Assembly (NCBI RefSeq): GCF_013393365.1
Contig: NZ_AP022321.1
Location: 1,502,501 to 1,566,500 of the forward strand
Direction: 5' to 3'
Length of the DNA: 64,000 bases
Source of the DNA: Veillonella nakazawae
GTDB taxonomy: Bacteria; Bacillota; Negativicutes; Veillonellales; Veillonellaceae
The position numbers and the translations under genes are program-made. Positions within the stretch are counted from its first letter, which is position 1. The number at the start of each line of letters is the position of its first letter. This document shows, in pieces, positions 1-10,678 of the stretch. The notes below the pieces were generated by a model, which made no database searches, was not told where the DNA came from, and was given only the letters and a program-made list of their open reading frames with translations.

Positions 1-1373
<1,373 letters not shown>

Positions 1374-1440
1374 ATCTTGAAGCTATTTGAATAGCTCATT
1401 ATTTGTTGTCGTTACATGTAAGTAACTTTGAATTATGGTT

Positions 1441-1462
1441 GGTTTTGACTTTGTCAAAACCC
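1441..1462 (-). other. Stem-loop in the 16S leader
   Basis: Inverted repeat GGTTTTGAC / GTCAAAACC with a short centre, in the transcribed leader between the rrn promoter and 16S. It could form part of the processing stalk or an antitermination structure. Only the repeat itself is seen; the role is inferred from position. Confidence 0.4.
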
Positions 1463-1506
1463 GCACTCTGGCATATGTTCAATCGTATTGATTGATTACC
1501 TATCAT

Positions 1507-1524
1507 TGTTCAGTTTTCAAAGAT
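1507..1524 (-). promoter_or_regulatory. boxA-like antitermination element of the rrn leader
   Basis: On the minus strand this reads TCTTTGAAAACTGAACAA, closely resembling the boxA/leader motif found upstream of 16S in many Firmicutes, where Nus factors load to prevent early termination. It lies about 35 nt downstream of the rrn -10 box and 135 nt before 16S. Confidence 0.6.
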
Positions 1525-1559
1525 CTGTTACGTTAGTTCTAAGCCCTAACGACTTGTAT

Positions 1560-1588
1560 AGTATATCAATCTAATCTTAAATCGTCAA
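1560..1588 (-). promoter_or_regulatory. rrn operon promoter
   Basis: Minus-strand -35 TTGACG (1583-1588) and -10 TATACT (1560-1565), separated by exactly 17 nt. An A/T-rich stretch with A-tracts lies immediately upstream (about 1590-1640) and would fit an UP element. This is downstream of the tRNA terminator, so 16S has its own start. Confidence 0.8.
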
Positions 1589-1672
1589 CCTCTTTTTCAA
1601 AGATTTTTTCAACTTATTTTTGATTGATTTTATACATACAATCATAACCAAATACTCTATGAATAGAGATAG

Positions 1673-1702
1673 AAAACTCACAAACCGAAGTTTGTGAGTT
1701 TT
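1673..1702 (-). terminator. Terminator of the tRNA cluster
   Basis: Perfect 13-bp stem AAAACTCACAAAC / GTTTGTGAGTTTT closed by a TTCG tetraloop on the transcribed strand, starting 5 nt after the CCA end of tRNA-Lys. The final TTTT gives a short U-tract. It separates the tRNA unit from the rrn promoter. Confidence 0.75.
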
Positions 1703-1706
1703 AATT

Positions 1707-1782
1707 TGGTGACTCACCCGCGACTCGAACGCGGGACACCCTGATTAAAAGTCAGGTGCTCTGCCAACTGAGCTAGTGAGTC
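1707..1782 (-). tRNA. tRNA-Lys (TTT)
   Basis: 76 nt including an encoded CCA. The 7-bp acceptor stem is GACTCAC / GTGAGTC, the anticodon TTT sits in the loop CTTTTAA, and the T-arm GTTCGAGTC is intact. It is last of three co-directional tRNA genes. Confidence 0.95.
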
Positions 1783-1786
1783 ATGT

Positions 1787-1861
1787 TGGCAGGGGTGGCT
1801 GGGATCGAACCAGCGCATAACGGAGTCAAAGTCCGTTGCCTTACCACTTGGCGACACCCCT
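1787..1861 (-). tRNA. tRNA-Gln (TTG)
   Basis: 75 nt with encoded CCA, acceptor stem AGGGGTG / CACCCCT, anticodon TTG in the loop CTTTGAC, T-arm GGTTCGATCC. Only 4 nt separate it from tRNA-Lys, so the two are co-transcribed and processed from one precursor. Confidence 0.95.
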
Positions 1862-1885
1862 ACAGTGATTATGATGTGTAGGTTA

Positions 1886-1962
1886 TGGGGTGAGTAGTGG
1901 GGATCGAACCCACGCGTAACGGAGCCACAATCCGCCGTGTTAACCGCTTCACCATACCCACC
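1886..1962 (-). tRNA. tRNA-His (GTG)
   Basis: About 77 nt with encoded CCA. Acceptor stem GTGGGTA / TACTCAC is extended by a G at -1 facing the C discriminator, the identity element expected of histidine tRNA. The anticodon GTG sits in the loop TTGTGGC. First gene of the tRNA transcript. Confidence 0.95.
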
Positions 1963-2003
1963 ACCTTGTAGGTATCGAAGACGTTGTCTTCGTAACATAG
2001 AGA

Positions 2004-2032
2004 ATTATATCTGTTCTAGAGATTTGTGTCAA
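2004..2032 (-). promoter_or_regulatory. Promoter of the tRNA His-Gln-Lys cluster
   Basis: Exact consensus -35 TTGACA (2027-2032) and -10 TATAAT (2004-2009) with a 17-nt spacer on the minus strand, about 40 nt ahead of tRNA-His. This is the strongest promoter match in the window and fits a stable-RNA unit. Confidence 0.9.
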
Positions 2033-2124
2033 CACCTTTTTCTCAATTTCATTTAACTTTTACAAATAAAATGAAAAAGTGTGTTATCCCTAATATAAAC
2101 TCTTTCTCCTCATAAAAATAAGGA

Positions 2125-2159
2125 AGCACATTCATAAGTTATACCTTACGAATGGTGCT
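2125..2159 (-). terminator. Terminator after speE
   Basis: Imperfect hairpin AGCACCATTCGTAAG / CTTATGAATGTGCT on the minus strand followed by TTCCTTATTTTTATG. It begins about 20 nt after the speE stop codon. Confidence 0.6.
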
Positions 2160-2178
2160 CCCCTATTATACATATTAT

Positions 2179-3018
2179 TTACTTAGTTGGCAAATAGTTT
2201 TTTACAAAATTTGGCAAAGCAAAAGCAGCCTTTTGAATTTCAGCATTATAGTACTTAGTTTCAAAGTTTTGTTCACGATTTGGTGTCCATGTTAATGGGT
2301 CAAATGTTTTGGAACCCAATGTGAAGCAATGCATGCCTGCTGGGTAAATTGGAATAAATGCAGTATATAAACGTGCAATTGGGAAGTGATTATTTACATA
2401 ACCAAATACCTTCTCTACGAGCGGTTGATGTAACATTGGAGATTCTGTTTGTTGTACAAATAAGCCATCTTTTTTAAGAGCTTTTAATGTATTCTTATAG
2501 AACTCTTCAGTAAATAAACCTTCACCAGGACCGATTGGATCAGAGCAGTCTACAATAATTACATCATAGTAATCTTCCGCTTCTGCCATGAAACCAATGC
2601 CATCACCAATTTTTACAGTCAATTTAGGATGGTTTTCAATCATAGCTTTAGCAATAGTTGGCAAATATTGTTTAGCAAGCTCCACAACTTTACCGTCGAT
2701 TTCAACCATCGTTACTTCTTTTACACAGTCGTGACGTACACATTCTCTAGCTACGCCACCATCACCGCCACCGATGATTAATACACGTTCAGGATTTGGA
2801 TGTAAAAACAATGGAACATGACTCATCATTTCATGGTAGATGAACTCTTCACGTTCAGATGTTTGGAATACGCCATCTAATGCGAGCATTGTACCATACT
2901 CTTTAGATTTAAATACTTCAATTTTTTGGAACTCAGATTCACCTGAATATAATACTTCTTCTGCTTCAGCACTGAGACGTAAATGAGGGGTTTGTTCCTC
3001 TGTAATCCATTGACTCAT
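2179..3018 (-). CDS. speE: Spermidine synthase (polyamine aminopropyltransferase)
   Basis: 279 aa, the usual length. It transfers an aminopropyl group from decarboxylated S-adenosylmethionine to putrescine in the cytoplasm. The nucleotide-binding motif GGGDGG is at residues 83-88, the acidic strand VEID near 105-108, and the catalytic loop DCSDPIGPGEGLF at 157-169. The N-terminal beta-strand domain (residues 1-55) with the LDGVFQTSEREEF segment is also typical. Start supported by AGGAGG six bases upstream of the ATG. No speD or other polyamine gene lies nearby, so the aminopropyl donor must come from elsewhere; a carboxy-variant substrate cannot be excluded. The gene ends in its own terminator. 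Confidence 0.93.
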   Translation of the reverse strand: MSQWITEEQTPHLRLSAEAEEVLYSGESEFQKIEVFKSKEYGTMLALDGVFQTSEREEFIYHEMMSHVPLFLHPNPERVLIIGGGDGGVARECVRHDCVKEVTMVEIDGKVVELAKQYLPTIAKAMIENHPKLTVKIGDGIGFMAEAEDYYDVIIVDCSDPIGPGEGLFTEEFYKNTLKALKKDGLFVQQTESPMLHQPLVEKVFGYVNNHFPIARLYTAFIPIYPAGMHCFTLGSKTFDPLTWTPNREQNFETKYYNAEIQKAAFALPNFVKNYLPTK

Positions 3019-3048
3019 GTAGTACCTCCTACTTTTATACTACAATAC

Positions 3049-3072
3049 GCACCGCAGGTTATTGCGATGCGT
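3049..3072. other. Inverted repeat between the ppiB operon and speE
   Basis: CGCACCGCA and TGCGATGCG form a nine-position stem with one mismatch around a six-base loop, between the peptidase gene (ends 3101) and speE (starts 3018). No T-run follows it on the minus strand, so it looks more like an attenuator or operator than a classical terminator. Confidence 0.35.
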
Positions 3073-3100
3073 ATGTATATTACTTTAATTGCTCTATTAC

Positions 3101-3730
3101 TTAACCTTTACGGCTAATATAACAGAAACCGCCACCTAAAATGGTATCTTTCATCCAATTCGCTAATGAAAAATCACGGATTTCACCTTCATCAAAGATG
3201 CCACAGCGAATATCATCGCCATCCCTAAAAATCTTGTGAATTGGAACCCAATGCCATGTATAAAGAGCCTTTTCCTTGCCCTTATGACGATTCAAAAATG
3301 CCACAGGCACATCTTGTGCCAATGCATCATGAATAAACTGAGCTGCTGCCTCTACCTCTACACGAGAAGCACAAAAAGGAGACACATTTAACATATGTAC
3401 ATCATATGACCAGCCTTCATCTTCTAATAAACGAATCAGGCCTCGTTCCATCCATTGCGTTTTATAAACACCACCACCAAAGCGTGGCTTTACATATTTC
3501 CAAACTAAATTCATCCGTTCTAAAGCAAGCGTTTGATCGGATGTGGTTTCTAAATCTAATAAGCCATCCCTAAATAGCGAATAACTCAAAACTTGTGATG
3601 CCGATGTAGGACCACAACCAGACAGGCGTTGCCACTCATCTGTGAACCACTCTTGGTCATACCCATATGATGTCTTTCCGTCTACATCAATATATAGCCA
3701 TTCCGGATGTTTAATAGATACATCATTCAT
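3101..3730 (-). CDS. C39-like (papain-fold) cysteine peptidase family protein
   Basis: 209 aa, cytoplasmic by sequence (no signal peptide or membrane span). A probable catalytic triad can be read: Cys39 in SGCGPTSA, His160 in YTWHWVPI and Asp180 in GIFDEG, with the spacing seen in C39/papain-like peptidases. The aromatic-rich region after the His is also typical. The substrate is unknown. It follows ppiB by four bases, with the ribosome-binding GAAGG overlapping the ppiB stop, so the two are co-translated. Family assignment rests on motif reading only; it could be a non-proteolytic member such as a deamidase-type enzyme. Confidence 0.7.
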   Translation of the reverse strand: MNDVSIKHPEWLYIDVDGKTSYGYDQEWFTDEWQRLSGCGPTSASQVLSYSLFRDGLLDLETTSDQTLALERMNLVWKYVKPRFGGGVYKTQWMERGLIRLLEDEGWSYDVHMLNVSPFCASRVEVEAAAQFIHDALAQDVPVAFLNRHKGKEKALYTWHWVPIHKIFRDGDDIRCGIFDEGEIRDFSLANWMKDTILGGGFCYISRKG

Positions 3731-3734
3731 GAGA

Positions 3735-4169
3735 TTAACCTTCGATTACTTCAACAGTTTCCATGATAGCACCTTGATGGATACCATCAACTACGTCCAT
3801 ACCTTCAATTACTTTACCAAATACTGTATGTACACCATCCAAATGAGGTTGTGGTTCGTATACGATAAAGAATTGGCTACCACCAGTATTAGGACCACGG
3901 TGAGCCATAGACAATGCACCACGTTCGTGTTTGTGTGGGTTACCAATTAATTCATCTTTAATTGTGTAGCCAGGACCGCCTGTACCATTGCCATTAGGGC
4001 AACCACCTTGAGCTACGAAACCAGGAATTACACGGTGGAAACGAAGACCATTGTAGAAACCTTTATTGATCAAATCAATGAAGTTTTGTACTGTGCCAGG
4101 AGCTTCTTTATCAAATAATTCAATTACAATATCGCCGCCGTCAGCCATATGGATTTTTGCTTTTTTCAT
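3735..4169 (-). CDS. ppiB: Cyclophilin-type peptidyl-prolyl cis-trans isomerase
   Basis: 144 aa, one compact cyclophilin domain and no signal peptide, so the cytoplasmic form. It accelerates proline isomerisation in protein folding. Hallmarks are FHRVIPGF (residues 44-51, with the active Arg), GGSQFFI (96-102) and [10 protein letters not shown] (109-118). Its ATG overlaps the tcdA stop (ATGA), and the next gene follows after four bases. This places it in the middle of a tightly packed four-gene operon. Confidence 0.95.
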   Translation of the reverse strand: MKKAKIHMADGGDIVIELFDKEAPGTVQNFIDLINKGFYNGLRFHRVIPGFVAQGGCPNGNGTGGPGYTIKDELIGNPHKHERGALSMAHRGPNTGGSQFFIVYEPQPHLDGVHTVFGKVIEGMDVVDGIHQGAIMETVEVIEG

Positions 4170-4873
4170 TGTTCAGGTACCTCCAAAATTGTACGCAACA
4201 CATGTGCTGCTAATATAAAACCTGCCACTGGGGGCACAAAACTACATGTTCCAGGACTTGTTGCGTCCCCACGGAACTGTGGCTTTGTCGGTTTTTCTGT
4301 AGAAAATAAAACTAATTGTTTTTTTATGCCCCGTTTTTTTAACTCCCGACGCATAACGCGCGCAAGAGGACATGTATGAGACTTATTGATATCAGCAATC
4401 ATAAGTTTTTCAGGGTAAAAGCGATTGCCGCCGCCCATACAAGAAATAACAGGGATGCTTTCACGTTGACACACCTCAATAATATTAAGTTTTGCCGTTA
4501 CCATATCGATGGCATCGATTACATAATCAACGTTCAAGCTTTGAATAAATCCAGGGTAACTTTCCTCAGTATACATAATATCATGAGTTTCTATCACTAC
4601 ATCCGGATTAATAGAAAGGGCTCGTGCCTTTGCTACCTCTACCTTACGCTCTCCAATTGTGTCATGAGTCGTAATCATTTGGCGGTTCAAATTACTAGGT
4701 GCTATAGAGTCTCCGTCGATAAGAACAATCCGCCCAACCCCTGCACGTACTAGAGCCTCAAGAGCTCCACCGCCTACACCACCGACACCAAAGAGAGCCA
4801 CAGATGTATTCTTTAAGGTTTGGATTTTATCTGGTCCAACTAACCATTCTAAACGAGTTAACATATATTCCAT
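4166..4873 (-). CDS. tcdA: tRNA threonylcarbamoyladenosine dehydratase (E1-like)
   Basis: 235 aa ThiF/MoeB/E1-superfamily protein. TcdA (CsdL/YgdL) uses ATP to cyclise the t6A base at position 37 of tRNAs into ct6A. The nucleotide-binding GVGGVGG is at residues 29-35, the acidic LIDGD at 51-55, and the NLNRQ arginine-finger motif at 61-65. [10 protein letters not shown] and the CMGGG segment fit this branch better than MoeB or ThiF. The ATG overlaps the gloA stop (TAATG) and the gene overlaps ppiB by four bases. Confidence 0.88.
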   Translation of the reverse strand: MEYMLTRLEWLVGPDKIQTLKNTSVALFGVGGVGGGALEALVRAGVGRIVLIDGDSIAPSNLNRQMITTHDTIGERKVEVAKARALSINPDVVIETHDIMYTEESYPGFIQSLNVDYVIDAIDMVTAKLNIIEVCQRESIPVISCMGGGNRFYPEKLMIADINKSHTCPLARVMRRELKKRGIKKQLVLFSTEKPTKPQFRGDATSPGTCSFVPPVAGFILAAHVLRTILEVPEQ

Positions 4874-5247
4874 TAATATTTACCCGCCGGAATGATTTCT
4901 GTCCAATAACCGTCTGGATCGGCAATGAAGTAAATCCCCATATCAGCATTTTCGTAGGCTACAACGTCCATCTCTTTGTGTTTTTTAAGAGCTGCTTCAT
5001 AGTCATCTACATAAAATGCCAAGTGGAATTCATTATCTCCCAAATTATAAGGGCGATCCCAGTCACGCAACCAAGTAAGCTCTAGCTCATGCGCTGTATA
5101 TGGACTTTTTAAATATACAAGGATGAAAGCACCACTTGGATCTTCCAAGCGGCGAGATTCCTCAAGTAATAAAGCCTCTTTATAGAAAGCTAAACTTTTA
5201 TCAAGATCCTTAACATTTATATTATTGTGAGCAAATGAAAATTTCAT
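4873..5247 (-). CDS. gloA: Glyoxalase I / lactoylglutathione lyase-like VOC enzyme
   Basis: 124 aa vicinal-oxygen-chelate protein with two beta-alpha-beta-beta-beta modules. Four metal ligands of GloA are in place: His7, Glu56, His75 and Glu117. GloA isomerises the methylglyoxal-glutathione hemithioacetal; the thiol partner in this organism is not shown by the sequence. AGGAGG lies just before the ATG. First gene of the gloA-tcdA-ppiB-peptidase operon, whose promoter must lie in the 79-bp gap before sbcC; I see no clear consensus there. Confidence 0.85.
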   Translation of the reverse strand: MKFSFAHNNINVKDLDKSLAFYKEALLLEESRRLEDPSGAFILVYLKSPYTAHELELTWLRDWDRPYNLGDNEFHLAFYVDDYEAALKKHKEMDVVAYENADMGIYFIADPDGYWTEIIPAGKY

Positions 5248-5326
5248 AGGACCTCCTTAATTAATTCCAGTATGTTTTTGTAGGAATTCTCCTCTTTTAA
5301 TAGTATCACATTTGGCAATTCTATAG

Positions 5327-8300
5327 CTAGTTAATCACAAATTTTGCAGTACTGCCATCATCACCGCGTGTGACCTCTAAGTGGGCAGGTATACGAGTCT
5401 TTAATTCAGGTACATGAGAAATCATGCCGATGAGGCGTCCAGAAAATTGTAATTGTACCAATGTTTCCATGGCAAGTTCTAATGTATCTGGATCTAAAGT
5501 ACCAAAGCCTTCGTCGATGAACATCGTATCCATATGAATACCACCTGCATAACTTTGAATGACATCCGCAAGACCTAAGGCAAGAGCCATCGATGCCAAA
5601 AAGGTTTCACCACCAGACAAGGTGTTCGCCGGTCTTGACTGACCTGTGAAAGCATCCATAACGGCCAAATCAAGGCCTTGTTTGCCACGACCACCACCAG
5701 TATAGTCAGACCGCTCCAAGGAATATCGACTACGACTCATCTTTTGAAGTCGTAAATTGGCAGCATACACAACTTCATCTAAAATAGCACCTAGCACATA
5801 TCGTTCAAAGGTTACATTTTTAAAGCCCTGTTCACCGCCATTGGCTAAGTCGTTAAGACGGCTTAAGAAAGTGATTTCCTCACGAGCTTCGCCCATAGCC
5901 TTTTCCAGTTCTTCTAATGATGCTAATGTGGTTTCAATATGTTTTGTTTCTTTATCCCAAGCCGCAAGAGAACCTACTAAATTATCACGTTTCTCTACGG
6001 CCGTATTATATACTTCGTCAGAAACCGTATCACTTGGTTCTATTACAGACTGGGCATGTTTTAAAGCCGCATCATATACAGCTTGAGCTGTACTAAAAGC
6101 CTCATCTAATGCATGTAGCTCAGTTTTAAACGCATCTAAGTCCTTATAATCACCTAGTGCATCTATAAAGTCATCTTCAGATACAGAAATTGATTGTAAT
6201 GATTTTACATAGTCTTGGTAAAATCCATCAAGATTTTTTGTTTCATCCTGCACTTGTACAAATAAGATTTCTAAACGACCCCGTTTAGCGTTGAGCTGCT
6301 CTTTAGCAGCATCTAGACTTGATTTACAAACCTTCAACTGCTCATCATATGTGTTAATTTCAGTCTCTAATGATTCAATCTGTTTATGCCATGCATCAAG
6401 ATCTGTAGTTGGCAATATCTTAGATAACCCATCTATCTTAGCCTGTACAGAGCTAATCTGAACCGCTACGTCATGCAAATCATTAATCAATTCATTATGA
6501 TCGTTTTCCAATTTCGCTAATTTATCTTTACCCTCAATCAAGTCATGCTCATTTTTAGTTATCATTTCGCTCAACTGTTCAGTGTCTTTACGCAAAGCTG
6601 TAAGTCGATTCATTTGGGATGACAAGTCTTGCTGAGTAGAATCAAAAGTATCTTCTGAAAAATCAGCAATATGTGATTTAAGTTTAGAAACTTGGTCTTT
6701 AACTTGCTCATCTAACTCATGTAGACGAACAGATAACGCTTCTTTCTGACCAATTTCGCTAGCCCGCTTCTGTAATGCCCCATCACGCACTGCGCGTGCC
6801 TCTTCTACTTCCTCTTTTGTAGGGTATAACTCTGGCTTGGATGCTAACTGTGGATGCTCTGTAGAGCCACATACAGGACATGGTTCATTATCTACTACCA
6901 AATGAACCAGTTCAAAAGCTCGTCCCTCTGCCATCAGATGTTCTAACCGTTCAAGCCGTACCGTTGAGTTCTTTACAGATTCATCAAGCGTAGCTAATGC
7001 CTTATCTTTAGCATCAATATCATTTTGAACCTTCTGTTTCTGAGCAACCAATTCAGAATATCGTTGCAAATGACTTAACTGTTCTTGGATACGGGAAATA
7101 GAGTCTAATGCTTTGCTATTACCTTGTAACTGCTGCCTGTCCGCAACTAACTTAGCCTCTAAATCAGCTACTAACTTGTGCTGAGCCTGCAACTTAGCTT
7201 CACTTTTCTCACGGTCTTGTGTTTCTAATTGGCTATTTAATGTGCTCAATTCCTTATTTAGCACTACTAACTCATTAAACTGTTCGGCCTGCTGTTGTAA
7301 TTGAGCCAACGCAGTCCTCTTAGCTTGTATAGTTTCAGCTTGAGATTCTAACATTTCATAAGCCGCTGTACATTTAGACTCATGTTGAGCTGCGACCTCT
7401 ACACTTTTTTTTGCATCTGAAAGTGCCGTTTTCAAGGTTTTTAACACCGACTGTTTATCATCAAGTTGTTTATATAATTCATAGCTTGGTGTTAAACTGG
7501 TGAGGAACTGAACCTTTTCATTTAAACTAGACCGCTCCTTTTCTCTTTCTTTTACCAAGTCTAATTTGTTCGTAGCCTCAATAAGAGATTGTTGTACCTG
7601 ATTATATAAGGCCCACTCATTGCGCAATGTATTGAACTGATCCACTACATCTACAGCTTTATTACGTTCAACAACAAGCGTATCACGATGAGGTTCTCTA
7701 TCTTTCAAAAGCTCTCGTACATGCTCAATAGTTAGTACAGGGATTTCTTCATCATGCGGAATGGATTGCAGTAATGCAGATTGTTTTGTTATATTTTCTT
7801 CAATACCGGATTTTGCCTCATCATAAGCAGATTTTAGGGCATCCTGTAATCTTCGATATAACTCAGTTCTAAAGAGTGTATGTAATAACTCCTCTCGTTC
7901 ACTGGTGGAGGCTACTAATAATTTTCTAAACTCCCCTTGCGGCAAAAGTACTACTTGTAAGAATTGATCTTTACGAAAACCAATAATTCGTTGAATCGTA
8001 TCACGAATAGCAGCGGCAGAGGTAGCAATAACTTTCCACTCCCCATCTTTCATTTCGTATACAGTAGCACTAGCATTCTGCTCACGCATACCTGTACCAC
8101 GTTTTTTAGCTACCAATTGTTTTGGCAATCTTTCAACACGATACCGAGCCTCACCGATAGCAAAGGAAAAATCAACACGCGTCATATGCTGAGGTTCTGC
8201 AAAATCACTACGGATAGCATCCGTTTTGCGCACCTCTCCACTAGGCTCACCATACAAGGCATACACCATCGCATCTAGTATGGATGTTTTCCCCGCCCCT

Positions 8301-8410
8301 GTAGGACCAGAGATGAGGAACATGGAATGGTTTTGGAGCTCATTAAAGTCCAAGGTAACCGAATCGCGGTACGGACCAAAGGCTTCTATAGTTAAAGATA
8401 TAGGCTTCAT
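5327..8410 (-). CDS. sbcC: Exonuclease SbcCD, ATPase subunit C
   Basis: 1027 aa Rad50/SMC-type ATPase. With SbcD it opens DNA hairpins and trims double-strand ends. Walker A GPTGAGKTS is at residues 35-43, the zinc-hook motif CPVCG near residue 510 at the tip of two long coiled-coil arms, the ABC signature LSGGE near 930 and Walker B MFIDEGFGTLD near 963. Full length. Its ATG directly follows the sbcD stop codon (TAA-ATG) and shares the AGGAGG at the end of sbcD, so translation is coupled. Confidence 0.95.
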   Translation of the reverse strand: MKPISLTIEAFGPYRDSVTLDFNELQNHSMFLISGPTGAGKTSILDAMVYALYGEPSGEVRKTDAIRSDFAEPQHMTRVDFSFAIGEARYRVERLPKQLVAKKRGTGMREQNASATVYEMKDGEWKVIATSAAAIRDTIQRIIGFRKDQFLQVVLLPQGEFRKLLVASTSEREELLHTLFRTELYRRLQDALKSAYDEAKSGIEENITKQSALLQSIPHDEEIPVLTIEHVRELLKDREPHRDTLVVERNKAVDVVDQFNTLRNEWALYNQVQQSLIEATNKLDLVKEREKERSSLNEKVQFLTSLTPSYELYKQLDDKQSVLKTLKTALSDAKKSVEVAAQHESKCTAAYEMLESQAETIQAKRTALAQLQQQAEQFNELVVLNKELSTLNSQLETQDREKSEAKLQAQHKLVADLEAKLVADRQQLQGNSKALDSISRIQEQLSHLQRYSELVAQKQKVQNDIDAKDKALATLDESVKNSTVRLERLEHLMAEGRAFELVHLVVDNEPCPVCGSTEHPQLASKPELYPTKEEVEEARAVRDGALQKRASEIGQKEALSVRLHELDEQVKDQVSKLKSHIADFSEDTFDSTQQDLSSQMNRLTALRKDTEQLSEMITKNEHDLIEGKDKLAKLENDHNELINDLHDVAVQISSVQAKIDGLSKILPTTDLDAWHKQIESLETEINTYDEQLKVCKSSLDAAKEQLNAKRGRLEILFVQVQDETKNLDGFYQDYVKSLQSISVSEDDFIDALGDYKDLDAFKTELHALDEAFSTAQAVYDAALKHAQSVIEPSDTVSDEVYNTAVEKRDNLVGSLAAWDKETKHIETTLASLEELEKAMGEAREEITFLSRLNDLANGGEQGFKNVTFERYVLGAILDEVVYAANLRLQKMSRSRYSLERSDYTGGGRGKQGLDLAVMDAFTGQSRPANTLSGGETFLASMALALGLADVIQSYAGGIHMDTMFIDEGFGTLDPDTLELAMETLVQLQFSGRLIGMISHVPELKTRIPAHLEVTRGDDGSTAKFVIN

Positions 8411-9586
8411 TTAGTCCTCCTTTAGAATTCGATCCCATACAGAGTTAATGTATTGTTGCTCACGCTCTGTTAATGGCTCTTTCCACACGGTTTCAGCAAA
8501 CTGATTAAATAATTCGCGTTCGTTTAACTCTTTAAAAACGGCTTCATCCATATCTGCCATAGGAGTTGCCACGCGACCTACTAAATCAATAGTCATGCAT
8601 CGATGATACACTTGGCGCAGCTTAGCCATCCCATCCATAATAGGCATCGTATCAAGCAATCGAGCCTGCACGTAATCGTCTTTATGCTTAGCTTGTAATT
8701 CTTTATTATTTAGGAGGTCTTCAAAGTAACCTTCTAAAATAACTACATCTCGCTTCGCATCTACAGGAATGGTGCTAACATCTACTTGTCCCTTTGTATT
8801 CATATCAACGATGGTAAAAGATTTCTTCTGCGTATGCTCATCAAAGGAATACTTTAATGGCGATCCGCTATAACGAATATAGTCTGCCCCCATTCGCTGA
8901 GGCCCATGCAAATGGCCAAGGGCTGTATAGTGAAAGTCTTTAAAGACTTGTGGACTTACTTGTTCACTACCACCGATAGATAAGGTACGCTCAGAGCCAC
9001 CTACATCACCGCCCATTACAAAGGCATGACTAATAGCAATGCTACGCATCCCCTTTGGCACTTGATTACGTAAATGGTTGCTCCAAGCCTGATACATTTG
9101 ATCATAATTATGTAGATTGAGACCAGTTTCCAAAGAAGGGGTAGCAAAACCTAACCCTAATGCATCCCCAATGCGACGAGGCTCGCTAAAGGGCATAGGG
9201 CAAATGGCCACTTTACCATCAGCACCTTCAAATTCAAAGGGTTGTAATGCATGATGAGGGGATCCCCAAATATGGATGCCTGATTGACTCAACATAGAGC
9301 GCCCCACTTCAAGGCGTTCAGCTCCATCGTGATTACCACTTACCACGAAGAGTGGTACCTTATAATCCATAGCGAGACGGGTAATGATGGAATCCCATAA
9401 CTCAATAGCTTCAATAGGAGGTACCGCTCTATCAAATACGTCCCCGGCTAACAAGATGCCGTCGATTTTTTCATCTTTCAAAATAGAAAAGAACTGATTC
9501 TCCAGCACATGAGCTTGGTCTTCGGTTAAGTACTGACCATAAAAAATACGTCCTAAATGCCAATCGGCAGTATGTAAAAAACGCAT
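8411..9586 (-). CDS. sbcD: Exonuclease SbcCD, nuclease subunit D
   Basis: 391 aa Mre11-family metallophosphoesterase, the nuclease partner of SbcC. Metal-site motifs appear in order: TADWHLGR (residues 6-13), LLAGDVFDR, VSGNHDG, SHAFVMGGD and LGHLHGP. The C-terminal capping domain is present, and length is normal. GGGGG stands a few bases before the ATG. Upstream (9628-9653) is a perfect AT-only palindrome that could be an operator. Confidence 0.95.
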   Translation of the reverse strand: MRFLHTADWHLGRIFYGQYLTEDQAHVLENQFFSILKDEKIDGILLAGDVFDRAVPPIEAIELWDSIITRLAMDYKVPLFVVSGNHDGAERLEVGRSMLSQSGIHIWGSPHHALQPFEFEGADGKVAICPMPFSEPRRIGDALGLGFATPSLETGLNLHNYDQMYQAWSNHLRNQVPKGMRSIAISHAFVMGGDVGGSERTLSIGGSEQVSPQVFKDFHYTALGHLHGPQRMGADYIRYSGSPLKYSFDEHTQKKSFTIVDMNTKGQVDVSTIPVDAKRDVVILEGYFEDLLNNKELQAKHKDDYVQARLLDTMPIMDGMAKLRQVYHRCMTIDLVGRVATPMADMDEAVFKELNERELFNQFAETVWKEPLTEREQQYINSVWDRILKED

Positions 9587-9627
9587 TTTATCCCCCTTTC
9601 CAGCTCTCCCTATACCTTATCTGAATG

Positions 9628-9653
9628 TAGTTATATAAATAATTATATAACTA
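9628..9653. promoter_or_regulatory. AT-rich palindrome upstream of sbcD
   Basis: Perfect 11-bp inverted repeat TAGTTATATAA / TTATATAACTA around ATAA, in the 86-bp gap between nfo and sbcD. It resembles the AT-rich inverted repeats bound by Fur/PerR-family repressors, and a PerR gene is 1 kb away. Could equally be a weak hairpin; base composition makes chance matches likely. Confidence 0.3.
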
Positions 9654-9672
9654 AGACTGCTTTTTAGCTTAA

Positions 9673-10509
9673 TTATTGATTCTCTACAATAGAGCGTAAC
9701 ATAGCAATTTCTTTTGCATACCCATCGAGTTCGTTTGGCGTTTCCAAATAGAACGGCAAGTTCGTCAATTTAGGATGTGTCACAATACGAGCGATGGCAT
9801 CGATACCGATGTGACCTTCACCAATTTTTTCGTGCCGATCTTTATGAGCACCCATAGGATTTTTAGAGTCATTCAAGTGAATGGCTTTCAAACGGTCTAA
9901 TCCTACAATACGGTCAAACTCGTCGATAACACCATCAAGATTATTAACGATATCATAACCACCTTCGTGAATGTGACAAGTATCTACACAAACACCCATG
10001 TATTCTTTTAATTTCACACCATCTATAATGCGTGCAATCTCTTCAAAGCGAGAACCAATTTCTGTGCCCTTACCTGCCATGACTTCTAAGAGAACTGTTG
10101 TTTTCATGCCAGGGAATAAGATTTCATTCAAACATTCTACGATATATTCGATGCCTTGATCTACACCTTGTTTTACATGGCTACCAGGGTGAAAGTTATA
10201 CATTTGTCCTGGTAAATATTCCATACGCTCTAGATCTTCTGTCATGGCTTGTTTTGCAAAAGCGCGCAAATCTTCTTTTGCTGCACATGGATTATACGTG
10301 TAAGGTGCATGAGCTAATAAGGTACCAAAGTTATGTTCTTTCATATACACACTCAAGCTATTCATATCCTCTACATCGAGGGCACGCATACTACCACCAC
10401 GAGGATTCCGTGTAAAATATTGGAATGTATTGCCCCCAATTTTTGTAGCTTCCTTCCCCATGTTTAAATAACCTTTGCTAATTGATAAATGACTGCCGAT
10501 GACAAACAT
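9673..10509 (-). CDS. nfo: Endonuclease IV (AP endonuclease)
   Basis: 278 aa TIM-barrel zinc enzyme that cuts DNA 5' to abasic sites in base excision repair. All three zinc clusters can be traced: LLAHAPY (His67), YNFHPGSH (His107), LLEVMAGKG (Glu142), [36 protein letters not shown] and the terminal ETP. Normal length. It lies between perR and sbcDC, and its upstream 10510-10600 is rich in TATAATT-type repeats that might bind PerR. Confidence 0.95.
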   Translation of the reverse strand: MFVIGSHLSISKGYLNMGKEATKIGGNTFQYFTRNPRGGSMRALDVEDMNSLSVYMKEHNFGTLLAHAPYTYNPCAAKEDLRAFAKQAMTEDLERMEYLPGQMYNFHPGSHVKQGVDQGIEYIVECLNEILFPGMKTTVLLEVMAGKGTEIGSRFEEIARIIDGVKLKEYMGVCVDTCHIHEGGYDIVNNLDGVIDEFDRIVGLDRLKAIHLNDSKNPMGAHKDRHEKIGEGHIGIDAIARIVTHPKLTNLPFYLETPNELDGYAKEIAMLRSIVENQ

Positions 10510-10636
10510 AATACTCCTTTATATTTATATAATTCTATAATTTTATAATTCTAAAATACTTAATTCTAATATCTATTCTATTACGCTTACATCTATTTCC
10601 AAAGCTTAATGAATATAAGACATATATAACTAATAT

Positions 10637-10673
10637 AACCCCTACCGTGAAGGAGCCCTTCGCGACAGGGGTT
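10637..10673 (-). terminator. Terminator after perR
   Basis: Long hairpin: AACCCCT / AGGGGTT outside, CGTGAAGG / CCTTCGCG inside, closing on AGC. It starts 5 nt after the perR stop codon. The downstream tract on the minus strand (ATATTAG) is only weakly T-rich. Confidence 0.7.
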
Positions 10674-10678
10674 ATGTA

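Noticed and set aside
1714-1998. 94-codon frame on the minus strand
   Set aside because: It spans the three tRNA genes; the tRNA structures explain the conservation.
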